Assembly: GCA_003999685.1 (NCBI GenBank)
Contig: CP021223.1
Location: forward strand, 496,001 to 560,000
Reading direction: 5' to 3'
Source: Taiwanofungus camphoratus
Taxonomy: Eukaryota; Basidiomycota; Agaricomycetes; Polyporales; Taiwanofungaceae
Length of the DNA stretch: 64,000 nucleotides
Position numbers and translations under genes: made by a program
The notes under the pieces: generated by a model
The model's database searches: none
What the model was told of the DNA's origin: nothing
The model's input: the letters and a program-made list of their open reading frames with translations, nothing else
Shown: piece by piece, positions 22,977 to 33,054 of the stretch
Position numbering within the stretch: position 1 is the first letter of the stretch
Layout: each line of letters starts with the position of its first letter

Positions 22977-24208
22977 CTAGTCTCTCTTGGTTGTGGGTAC
23001 AATTCCTCCCGTCAACGTACTTGGTAGCTCCTGGTCTCCAATCGCGGACAATAGTGCTATGGAGCCGCCCACGAGCACAATAAGTGTGACAACCGTGCCT
23101 GTGAGCAGCACGAATGGTCTTTGACAGCCATCGGAGGGTCAATATACGGCCATACGAGTATCAGCTAATGCAAACGCACCCGCTAACGTCCTTTCGTTCG
23201 CACGCGCTCCCCGCCCAATTCTCTGTGCGCCCCCGCGCATCCTTCGTCGCTGCACATGCGCATACGAAGCACGTCCGCCCTGCTTTCGTCGCCGGTGCGC
23301 ACTCCCCATGCCCACTGCAGCCGCCCGTCGAGTTTGCACATGCATCCGCAGTTGCAAAACATGTTGAAATGGCGTCAATCGGCTCCGCAGGTCCCGGTAT
23401 CGGTGGTGGGAACGGACTCTGCGGTGGCTGTTGCACATGCTCCAACTGGCGCTTACTTTGCGACACAGACGCGGGGACAGTCACGATGGCGAGTTTGATA
23501 TCTGGTTTGGTGACAGCGCTTACAAGCGAGCTACGCACAGTCTCAATGGCCAGACGATATTGCTCGCTCGCCCTACCGTACTCTGTAGCGAGTAAAGTGA
23601 GCCCTTTGAGCTCGAGCGCGGCAAATCCGTCATCAATAAGTCTTTCATCCGACTCGAGGAAGTCGACGATAGTTGTCATCTCTGAGAGGAAGGTCTCGGT
23701 TGCGGAGGAGGGTACCGAGAATATATCGAGAATACGCGGAACGCTTGACGGCAAATAATTTTGTGAGAAGACATGGGAGTAGGTATGGCGTGCGCGCTCG
23801 AGGTAGGTGGGAATGAGAGATGAGAGGGTGGAAGATGATGGCTCAGTGGAAAGGCGAATGGACTCCTCGAGGGAAGAGGGTATGACATCTTGGAGAGAGA
23901 TCGCAATGAGTTGCATCACCGAGTAATGTGTTCAAACACAACATACCACTGGCATACTCCTCGCCAATACTTAGCAGCAGCGCTCTGCTGGATCCCTTCC
24001 CCACAAACGGTTCCTGCACAACTCCATCAAAGAGGTCTAGATTGTCTCCTAGTGACTCGAAGTATTCGAGCCCAAGATGATGTGAAAGCGTAGCTCCTGC
24101 TTGAGTTGCCGAAAGCGAAGCTGAAGAGAGAGAAGGGAAAGGATGGAGATAAATATGGACTGCCTGCGAAAATCCGGTGAGCAGTAGACATACAGATACC
24201 CCCTTCAT
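22977..24208 (-). CDS. Vps3844 (DUF3844)-type ER/vacuolar-sorting membrane protein
   Basis: Fungal family annotated as vacuolar sorting Vps3844, a type I membrane protein. ATG 24208 gives a signal peptide (MKGVSVCLLLTGFSQAV). The lumenal part includes HPFPSLSSASLSATQAGATL, HHLGLEYFESLGDN, VVQEPFVGKGSSRALLLSI and PTYLERARHTYSHVFSQN. The C-terminal Cys-rich, EGF-like module reads CFATADACANSTGGCSGHGE, then RTCFVCACAATKDARGR and NWAGSACERKDVSG, the pattern of the DUF3844 domain. The last exon supplies the membrane helix (FVLLTGTVVTLIVLVGGSIA) and a short tail (LTGGIVPTTKRD), with TAG at 22977. There are only two or three introns. Length and layout match the family. Its exact role is not known to me. 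Confidence 0.85.
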
Positions 24209-25447
24209 GGTGGACTGCGTTTGTGGTGAAGCTGCCTATACAGTCCTGGACAGGCTTACAGACTGCATCGCCGGCATGATTCGCCGTTGACCAAACACGC
24301 CCAAACTGTCTTCCAGATCTGCCGCCTGTTCCCAAAATGCCAGTCTCCAGACAATCATCAATGCCTGCAGCATGCACGAATGAGTGGATTGCGGGCTTGA
24401 CTTGGATGAATTCTGACTGGTGTTCTTCGACTTTCCTCTCATTTTTTGGCCTTCACAGTCGCTCATCGCCTGGGTTGAACTTTGCTGCAAGTCGTGCTCC
24501 AAACGGTCTTCATCTACTTCACTATGTCACCCTTGTACACGGATTGTGATCAGTTCGAAAAGTTTCTCTCCTATTCATATTGACCAGTGCTTCTGCAAAC
24601 TTTCGAGTGCGAGTGCAGCCTTGGCAGGAATCGCGAGTAACTGACAAGGAAATACTACTGGTCCAAAGGTTGAAGAATACCAGACGACTACGCATGTTCA
24701 TTCTCGCGGACAAGACTCCGAGAATCCTTTGTAAACACGAGTATCCCCTGCCTATTTGTGTAGACGTGGCAAGACCTAGGAATGCTGAAGTATTTCCATG
24801 AGGTTATCGAAAGTCTCAAGCGTTCGGTGAGGGTGCATTTTTAGTTGTTGAATGTGATACGGTCAGAGCGCTGAATTCGAAGCCGACTTCGCAACTCGTG
24901 AGGGAGAATTCAACAACACTGCGTCCGCCAAATAGCATATGTGGACTCTTCAATTTCGAGCCGCCACTCCCCGATTGATCATGAATACACGTTTGAAGCA
25001 GAACGCGTCTGTCTGTTGGCCTGTACGCAGTAGCCTCACGTGTACCTAGACGCAAGACCAGGAACGAAGCTACAGCCAATATATGGACCCATCCCAACGG
25101 CACGCACGATGTCGTAAGCTCCTTGGAGGTATTGTGTGGTGCAGGAATTATCACGATAAAAGCAAATAATATAGACGGCAAAATGGAAAGTCCTGTTGGC
25201 AGAACAAAAGGGGGCGAGTATGGAATCCGTAGATACATGTCGAACGTCCGTGCTAATGCCAAGCAAAGCAGCTGTCATTTTGGCCTTAGGGCTGGCAGAC
25301 CGTGGACGATGGTCAACATCACCCATGTCCCACTACATAATGTACAACCCCAAGCAAGAGAGTTACTACGCTCCACGAAGAGGTCGAGAATAAATGGCGG
25401 TATACTAAATGGTGATATTCAATGAGAGCTACCCAGCCTTGGGGGGA
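24209..25447. other. Gene-poor stretch with a possible relic
   Basis: A minus-strand frame at 24,816-25,262 has two hydrophobic segments (SILPSILFAFIVIIPAP and HILAVASFLVLRLGTREATA). This looks a little like the membrane-anchoring start of a basidiomycete cytochrome P450, but no Pro-rich hinge, oxygen-binding or haem motif follows. The rest holds only short frames. A functional gene is not supported. Confidence 0.3.
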
Positions 25448-27064
25448 TCAGGTGTATTTGTCCGAGACGAGTGCATGGTTTCCTCGGATGTTCATGAATG
25501 AGTACTATCGGACAACGGTTAGCAATGTTCTACGACACCGCATTTGCCTCGAGCCGCATCCTGGCACTTCTCACCCCGCATGTCACCGGTGCTCGAAGCA
25601 CGGGACAGCCATGCTTCAAGCACACGCACATAAATCTCAAGTCATCAAATAGACGGCACTCACCTCGACCAGATCTGGGCGCGCGCCCCTAATCAAATTC
25701 ACATACACTAGGTTCGCCTCCGCCATAAACGGCCTGAGGCCCGCCGCCTCGAGCTTCTCGAACCAGCGCTTGAACGCGTCGAACGTGCCGTACTGCGTGT
25801 CCGGCCGCGCGTGGATCTCGATCTGTATCTGCCCGATGGGCAGCGGCGGCGGCGGGCGGTTGTGTGCGGCGGGTGGCGCATTGATCGGCGGCGGCGCGGA
25901 CGGCGCGTTCGAGCCCGGGCCCGTCATGAAGAACTCGATGAACCGCGCGAGCGACTCGAACTCGTTGCCCTCGATGTCGACCTGCACCGGCGCCGTCAGT
26001 ATGTGCGAGGGCCCGAGTCCGAGTCCGGGGGATCACGCACCTTCAGGATGTCGATGAATCGATGCCCGTTGATCTCCATCAACGTCGGCAGGGTGTACAC
26101 GGGCGGGTTCGCCCCCGGCCCGTAATTGTTTGACGCACCGAGAGCCCACGGGTGGAAGTGCGCCCGGCTCTTCAGCTCCGGATCAGCATCTACCTCGGGC
26201 CCAAACGAGTTCACGCTGAAATCGTAGCCCCAGACTTGACATCCGGGTGCGCGCTGCAGAATCTCGGCCTCAAAGGAAGACTCGCCATTGACGCCTGGAC
26301 GGGCAAGGTTCGCCACCGGTCAGACATAGTATCTGACAAACGTGAGCCGGCAGACCAAACCACCACGCTTCGGTTGTGTTTGGCGAGCTTGCTCACGGTA
26401 CTTTGCGCTCTAGGACTTACCAAACGAGTAGATCACACATTCCTGCTGCTTCGCTATGCGGTCCATGCCGCAGACCCACTTGCCTCCGTCACCCATTGTG
26501 CCAATTCGCTCGACACGGTGGGGACATTGGAACGCAGGGATGAAGAAGTCCCCTGGGACCCAGATCGTTGAGTAACCGAACATTCGATAGGCGCCGAATG
26601 GATCAGGAGTACTCACAGAGGGTGTAAAAATCGTCTCTTGGAGGAAACCTGTGATAGGTTTATTGTTAGATTCAAAATGAACACTACTATGACATTGAGG
26701 GAAGATCTCAAGAGCCACAGAGACACAATTCATGGCAACCCTGACAATGGCCAGTCTTACTGCACTTGGAAGTCGCACTGGCAACACTGACAGTGGGCCA
26801 ATGGGTAAAGGCGAATACGCACGCTTCTACTAGAGCAGGCGTAGGTCCCCATTTGCGAATCATAGCCTCTCTGTCCCTCAGGACCTTGTCATAGTGCTCG
26901 TCTTCCTCGATCAACGCCCATTTGAGCGATTTGCGGATGTCCGTCTGGCGGAAGTAGGTCTCTGGATTTGAAGAGGTGTGCGAGAATACGTAAATGATGG
27001 CCAGTAGACAGAAAACGAGAACCGCGGTGTAGCGCGGATGACGGGCAATGGAGAACGAGGCCAT
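25448..27064 (-). CDS. Membrane-anchored methyltransferase-domain protein (METTL24/FkbM-like)
   Basis: Probably a type II membrane protein with a SAM-dependent methyltransferase fold. ATG 27064 starts MASFSIARHPRYTAVLVFCL, giving an N-terminal anchor helix (YTAVLVFCLLAIIYVFS). Then come a helical part (IRKSLKWALIEEDEHYDKVL), HRVERIGTMGDGGKWVCGM (the conserved DGGKW motif), CVIYSFGVNGESSFEAEIL, GCQVWGYDFSVNSFGPEV, LPTLMEINGHRFIDILK, VDIEGNEFESLARFIEFF (FkbM-like DxEG), and LRPFMAEANLVYVNLI. The last small exon gives YSFMNIRGNHALVSDKYT and TGA at 25448. The exons at about 25,690-26,120 are much richer in G+C than the flanks, and encode a Pro/Ala-rich insert (NAPSAPPPINAPPAAHNRPP). The methylated substrate is unknown; placement in the secretory pathway is inference from the anchor. 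Confidence 0.85.
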
Positions 27065-27652
27065 GGTGTCTAGTGTGCTTCCCTTCGAATGCCCCGCGAG
27101 CGTTAACTCGGCAACGGGCCTGTTGAAGGCGGAAATGAAATAAGAAAGAGTGGCTTTGGCGAGTGGGCTGTTGGTAAGTGCTGGTAGCTAATACGTGCTG
27201 TCCAAACAATTGCTTGGCGTAAGTAGTAAAGGCGGGGTATAGAAAGGCTTGAAGCGCCCCTGCTGGGAGACGCCACACATCCGCAGCAATGCTCGCTGCT
27301 CTCACCGTCGGGGAATTCTGCGACTCGCTCATGGCAGATCTCATTGTCTGATTGTCCAAATATTCGCTATTCGGCTTTGCGTCGTCTATATGGTTACTTG
27401 AACAGGCGACGCCAGGTCTCCCAGTGTCAGGAAAGCCCTCGTCTCGCTGGCCAACTTGGGGAGGATTACATTCGTTGCCTAAGTATAACCGGGCCACTAA
27501 ACTATACCCGCCAGGACCTACTCAACATTGGAAACGCAAATGACACTGCAAGAAATCGCACAAAACAAGGGGCTATTAATGGGTCGCTGTAGTTATGAAG
27601 TTCGGTTTGTCCGGTGACCGCCGCTACAAGTTAAAATGACGCCGGCAGCAGG
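27065..27652. other. Intergenic upstream of the methyltransferase gene
   Basis: About 590 bases hold the presumed promoter of the minus-strand methyltransferase gene and the 3' end of the next one. Open frames here are short and overlapping in several frames. No gene is supported. Confidence 0.4.
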
Positions 27653-30029
27653 CTACAAGTCATCCTCTGGATCCCATCTCGAGATCTTCCCCAGTGGGCG
27701 CCAGTAATATTGTTTGTACTTCTTCGTCTCGTTCCTCTTCGCAGGACGCGGCATCATGCTCCGGATAAGCGTCGCACGCTCCTGATCCTCATCCCTTTCA
27801 GGAACGTAGAACCACTGTGCCTCCAGCCTATGGTTGACATCGATCTGCACAAGAGGTTCGGCTCATTAGGTAGGCACCAAAGAAACTTGTCCACTAAGAC
27901 GAACCTTCAACCTGTTCTCCACCTTATCGAACACCCCACTCGTGACGCGCCCTTCCTCCAACACATCCTCAATCAGACGGGTCCACTCCTTTTTGCTCAT
28001 CTTGCCTTCACTCCGCGCGCTGGGCGCGTCCTTCAAGACTGGGCGGCTCTCCATAATGGAATTATACAACGATGACGCAGGGAGAGAGGAAGCTCGGGAT
28101 GTGGCGAACGTCTCGATAAGCATGCCTTGCACCTCCGCGAGAGGGAGAGGGAGATGTGACATCGCATTTGGTGTGGCGAGCCGAGATTGAGGAACCTCAC
28201 CCCCTACAGCAGTTGGCTTCTTTGCTTGGCTGGATGGAAGGGAGGGAGAAGGCGACACTTTGGCCGGAGTCGGAGAGATGTCATGTTCCTGATCATGGTC
28301 ACTGTCATTCCTCGTCCGCGCTTTCACCACTTTCGGAAGCCGATCAAGTCTAGTCCCGCCAAGTGCCTTTCGTAGAATAGCTTTATTCTCCTTTTCTCCT
28401 TCCTTGTCTTTTGCCTTGCCTTTCACAGGGATATCTTCAAGTTCAGATTCTACATCGGACAGAATGACCCTCCGCTTCTTATTAAACGGACCACTTCCGC
28501 CTTCTTTCCGCCGTTTCCGCGCTTTCTGAGCGTTCTGTGCTTCCTCAGCGGCCTCGCAATCGGTCTGTTCCTCTGCAGATGTTGTAGCAAGGATGTCGGA
28601 ATGCGCAGACTGTTCCCTCCAATCGTGAGCATTATTTTTGCTTTTTGTACCCTTCACAGATGGATTGCCCGCTGTGTTGTGATGGGACGACGATTGACTC
28701 CGCGCTCGAACAGCCATATGTTCACAAGTCCTAGCCTTTCTGCACGGTTTCCGACTTTGCTTCGGTTCGCCCTTCACTTGTGCCTGTGAGACTTGATGCA
28801 GCGCTGAACACGACGCTTGTGACGAATTCGAGTCCGTCTCCGTGGTTTGGTTTGACTCGGGGTCACTCGTTGCGACATCAGAAACAGTCAGACGATGTTC
28901 GGAAGGTACATCGACATCAAGGTCGTGTCCTGGATGGAATGGCGAGGACGGAGGGGAGGAGAGGGGAGACGAAGCCGATATGTCGTACGAGGGTGATTGT
29001 AAACGAGACGACCCCTCGGAGGCCTGTATGGTCGCTACCATGTCGTCTGGTGGTTTTACCTGGACGAGAACCTGCTTAAGACGCTTGACACATCTCGAAT
29101 GATGTTAAGATCCACACACACACCTGGTTTTGGAGAATAGGGAGATTGATGTCCTCTAGAGGAACAAGAGGATCCTTGGGAACATCGCAGGCGATGAACC
29201 CGTCTTTATTATCAGCAGTCGATGAGGCGCTGAGTGATACAATAGCATCGGTCACTGAAGATGATAGCGCGACATCATCACATGGCGTAGGCGGCGGGCT
29301 ACTGGGGTTCAAGAGCGCCATAATAGAAGACCTAGCTCTAGCTGACGTTTGGAATATGGGGCGTTCAGAGTCAATAGCAGGAGATGAGCAAGCAGACGAA
29401 GGCAAATCTAGAAGTGATGGAGGCGGAGTAGAGGGAAGGGAGGCTCCAGACAATGGTGATGAAGAGGGCGGGAGAGCATCCGTCGACGCCCTAGGCGGGA
29501 AAGATGGATATGTGCTTAGTTGGAGAACGAAACTGTCTCTGGCACTCTGCTCCTCACGAATCTCGTGTTCCGCGTCTTCGAAGGTAAGGTTTGTGGACAT
29601 ATGATTAGGTTGCGGTAAATCGAGTACGTCAATTTCTGGAGATGTGGCGCTTTTGGGCTTGATTTCAGGCGTAGGGCGGATAAAGGGCTGATCTCGTTCA
29701 GCTGAAGTCGAGAAGGAAATGCGTCTCTGGGGTGAGGAGTAACAAAGGTCCGTGTCACCCTCAACTGCAGAAATAGTAAGGCGGAAGATCAGCATGGCAG
29801 TGTAGAAAATTGTGCGGTTAAGAGTGTCAGTGTCATGCTGTTCAAGCAGTGTCTCCATATCCAACAGTACGGATTGCCACCCGCACAGACGCCTATGGAT
29901 ATCGCTATAAATGAGGTTAATGAATAAAAGAGAATATCCGTAGGAGTCGCCCATAACGTCCGAACAAAGCCCGTTTTGACACAGTCGATCGAATGTAGCA
30001 TGAGAATTGTAATCCCATTGAGCAATCAT
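27653..30029 (-). CDS. Unrecognised Ser-rich, probably nuclear protein with a conserved C-terminus
   Basis: Not a family I can name. From about ATG 30029 the frame gives MIAQWDYNSHATFDRLCQNG, a helical piece (CGWQSVLLDMETLLEQHD, RTIFYTAMLIFRLTISAVEG), then a long Ser/Pro-rich region. After an intron at about 29,050-29,130 it continues with basic stretches that look like nuclear signals (KARKRRKEGG, NKKRR), QAKKPTAVGGEVPQ, and a helical part KMSKKEWTRLIEDVLEEGR. A final exon supplies IDVNHRLEAQWFYVPERDED and RPAKRNETKKYKQYYW, ending KISRWDPEDDL with TAG at 27653. I believe this C-terminal block occurs in other Agaricomycete unknown proteins. The true start may lie in a short exon farther upstream (for example MPVALKY at about 30,085), so the N-terminus is uncertain. 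Confidence 0.6.
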
Positions 30030-30313
30030 GTACTACAGAACACACTCCAGGACTGGAGCGCCCAATTAAGTCAACGTATTTCAATGCGACTGGCATGGTT
30101 TCAAGTCTGGGCCTTAGCTCGAGTGAAAAACAGACCATTCCGAGCTTACGGCAGGAGCTAGGACGTAAGGTAATGGATTTCTGAGTGAAACTTTGCCTGG
30201 AGGGGTAGATTCCGACACAAAACCGGAAGTCTAGTTTCCTTCACGAACAAGATTACATTTGACGGACCACGTGCCGACTGTATACGGATATCGAGCTTCG
30301 CATATTCTACAGA

Positions 30314-30905
30314 TTACCCAGCTACAGGTCAAGCAGTAGAGCATACGACACCACGACACTGACATGGGGTTGGTGCATCACGTAACGAGGTACTCACAAC
30401 TCTCAACAGGCGCATCGTCAGAGTATTCTGAGACGTCAACCTCAAAGTCCGACGTCCACGGGGGTTCCTCTGAGCCATCACTCGGGGACGAGTATGGCCA
30501 TCCTGGCTTGCGAGGGAACAGCAAGGGAGACATAGAGGAACCATATCCAGCATAGAAGGAATTGGCCCATGTACCCTCCTGTTCGTGGGGGTCGTCGCAT
30601 ACGTCGTGCACTCGAATCTCGCATCCGTACATCGGGCTTGACTGAGAACGAAAGCGTGTGTATTCCATGGGTGAGCTAGGGACGCTTGCAAGCGCTGCAG
30701 ACGATGCGATGGGCGAGGATGAGGCTGAGGAGTATCCATATGGATACCGGTCATGGTCCGATCCGTCGTGCGACGAGGACGCGATGGGCAGGTCGTACGG
30801 CTCGTCGACGTCGGAAGCAGTGAGACTTTTCCTGCGAAACTTGAGCGGTAGCGAGCGGGACGTTGGCGACGGCGAGGATAACATTCGCGGCGTCAGGAAC
30901 GACAT
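30314..30905 (-). CDS. Unrecognised small Ser/Pro-rich protein
   Basis: Starts at ATG 30905 with MSFLTPRMLSSPSPTSRSLP and LKFRRKSLTASDVDEPYDL, followed by a Ser/Ala-rich region (YGYSSASSSPIASSAALASV) and an acidic part (PPWTSDFEVDVSEYSDDAPV). I place a GTGAGT donor after PVES, and a short last exon giving SG and a stop at 30314; without the intron the frame stops at 30378. It is largely disordered, with no targeting signal. The frame is long and shows gene-like codon use, but there is no family match. It might instead be the first exon of the neighbouring minus-strand gene. Confidence 0.45.
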
Positions 30906-31156
30906 AGCGGGAAGATGGAGGCAGGAGGCAAGCGATAAGTGTTCACGTGTGCATCAACAGGAGGAGCGCGTCTGTGTGCGCGTGTTTGTAGGTCACGCGA
31001 CCCGCGTCCCGCTATTGCGAGCGGAGCTCCGCGCGAGGGTGGGTGATGTCCTCCATATATTCGACCGTCAAGTACGCCCGGATTATTCGCCCGGTATCGC
31101 TATCTCTATCCCCCTCTCGTGGGCAAAGGTCCCTTTCCACCTCAAGAGTACTCAGG

Positions 31157-31844
31157 ATGCCTCGCTCAGCGGAGACAGCCAGTTTCAAGGTGGATTTCAT
31201 CCGCTTTCGTTGCTGACTGTGATTAATTTGCCTATAGTTCAACCATACGATGCTACGTGTGAAGGATCCGGAGGCATCACTGAAGTTCTACACTGAAGTG
31301 AGCGTACAATAAACATGAACATGGCATGGAAATTATTGACGGTCTCGGTCATGACAGGTTCTTGGCATGGATCTCGCAGACAGTATGGGAATCTCACGAA
31401 ATGTCTGACACCGAATTCAAGGAGAAAACCTGACTTTCTGCAGAGAAGGAGCATGAGACATTCACCCTCTACTTCCTCGTCTACAACTATGGCAACGAAA
31501 TCACCAACTCGGTCACCCGATTCGGCCGTGAGGGTGTGCTCGAACTTACCCACAACCATGGCACCGAGTCCGACCCCGAATTCAAGGGCTATGCAAACGG
31601 AAATGCAGAGCCAGGCAGGGGATTTGGACACATCGCAATCGTTGTCGAAGATGTCGTGAAGGCTTGCGAGCGGTTCGAGAAGCTTGGTGTCAAGTTCCAG
31701 AAGCGCCCGTCTGACGGAAAGATGAAAGATATCGCTTTCATCCTAGACCCCGATGGGTTAGTGTACCTGTCTTGCCTGTTGGTTGTTCTAACCACAGCCT
31801 TGTACAGCTACTGGATCGAGGTCGTCAAAGGATATTATCCATGA
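31157..31844 (+). CDS. GLO1: Glyoxalase I (lactoylglutathione lyase), copy 1
   Basis: Converts the hemithioacetal of methylglyoxal and glutathione to S-lactoylglutathione in the cytosol. Exons join as [39 protein letters not shown], then [58 protein letters not shown] and [15 protein letters not shown], with [11 protein letters not shown] and TGA at 31844. The four metal-ligand positions of the family are visible: His in FNHTM (Gln in human), Glu in LELTHN, His in FGHI and Glu in YWIEV. It is a single-domain enzyme close in size to the human one. Introns are about 50-65 bases. A paralogue starts 383 bases downstream on the same strand. Confidence 0.95.
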
Positions 31845-32226
31845 CTAGCTGCAGCGCATTATGACAAGAAGTCCGGTGTTCGCTTGTAAGAGTGTGTTGT
31901 GATGAGATGGAGGTGTAGATACGCGAGAAGACATGAACACCTAAATGTACAGATGGTGTCCATGTAGCTGGCAGTCGATGCTCACGCGTATTTCCACGGA
32001 CGGTGATGGGTGCATGGGATTCATAGGAAGAGGAAGAAGACATTCGAGCCGATAACACATGAGAGTACATGTCGTCATTGGCCTATCGGATCGACAAGGT
32101 TGTGGATCGGGATAAGAGATCGATTGCATAAATAATCTAAACCGCGACTCAAACATTGACCGCGACACTCCGAGTTTTCCCTCAGCACTGTCATTCCATC
32201 GACGTCCATTGCTACGCTTATCCGCA
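31845..32226. other. Intergenic between the glyoxalase copies
   Basis: About 380 bases that must hold the 3' end of copy 1 and the promoter of copy 2. No open frame of interest is seen, so each copy probably has its own promoter. Confidence 0.5.
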
Positions 32227-33054
32227 ATGGCCCCGAACGCAGAGACTGCAGGATACCAGGTGCGCCGTATTCCTTTGTGTCGTTCAGAAGGTAGAATTGA
32301 CGGGATAACACGTTCATAACTCTGCCGTATCGAAGTTTAATCACACAATGATCCGCGTCAGGGATCCCCAGGTATCAATCAAATTCTACACCGAGGTGTG
32401 ATTTACGGCACAGCGCTTCGATGAAGAGCAGCACTGACAGTTCCCGTCACCTTGGATGGTTCGCAGGTTCTGGGGATGGATCTGCTTTCTCGTAGGTCAT
32501 CAGCTACGACAGCACTATAGCGCAAGAAGTCTCATATTGAAGTTTCACGTTAGACTACAAATTTGAGTCGTTCACGCTTTACTTCCTCGGGTATGACCAT
32601 TCCGGAGGTACTCTATCTGCCAAGGAGAAGAAAGACTCGCGTTTTAACCGCGAAGGTCCGTCTTGTTTCCTCTTGATCTCTCTCACGCAGTAAGAACCGG
32701 TGTCCAGGTGTCCTGGAGCTGACGCATAACCATGGATCCGAGTCCGATGCATCGTTTGGTGGGTATGCCTCGGGGAACACAGACCCAGGGAAAGGTTTCG
32801 GCCACATTGCCATCACCGTCCCGAACGTCAAGGCGGCGTGTGAAAGATTCGAAAAGCTTGGAGTGACCTTCAAGAAGAAGTTGACGGATGGCAAAATGAA
32901 GGACATTGCATTCATTTTGGATCCTGATGGGTGAGTAAGCTGTTGGGGCACGATAGAATCTAGTGACTCGTGGATACGCTGACGTCGTGCGTTGCACAGG
33001 TACTGGATTGAGGTTGTCCCTCCTCGACTGATTCTCGGGCCTGGTGACGAGTAG
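32227..33054 (+). CDS. Glyoxalase I (lactoylglutathione lyase), copy 2
   Basis: Tandem paralogue of the gene just upstream. Exons: [125 protein letters not shown], and [17 protein letters not shown] with TAG at 33054. All four metal-ligand positions (His, Glu, His, Glu) are kept, so it should be active. The first introns are at the same places as in copy 1, but this gene has an extra intron in [10 protein letters not shown], which copy 1 lacks. Protein sequences have drifted in many places, so the duplication is not recent. Confidence 0.93.

Noticed and set aside
24816-25262. A possible cytochrome P450 N-terminus
   Set aside because: Only two hydrophobic segments fit. No Pro-rich hinge, ExxR, or haem-binding Cys motif is found on that strand.
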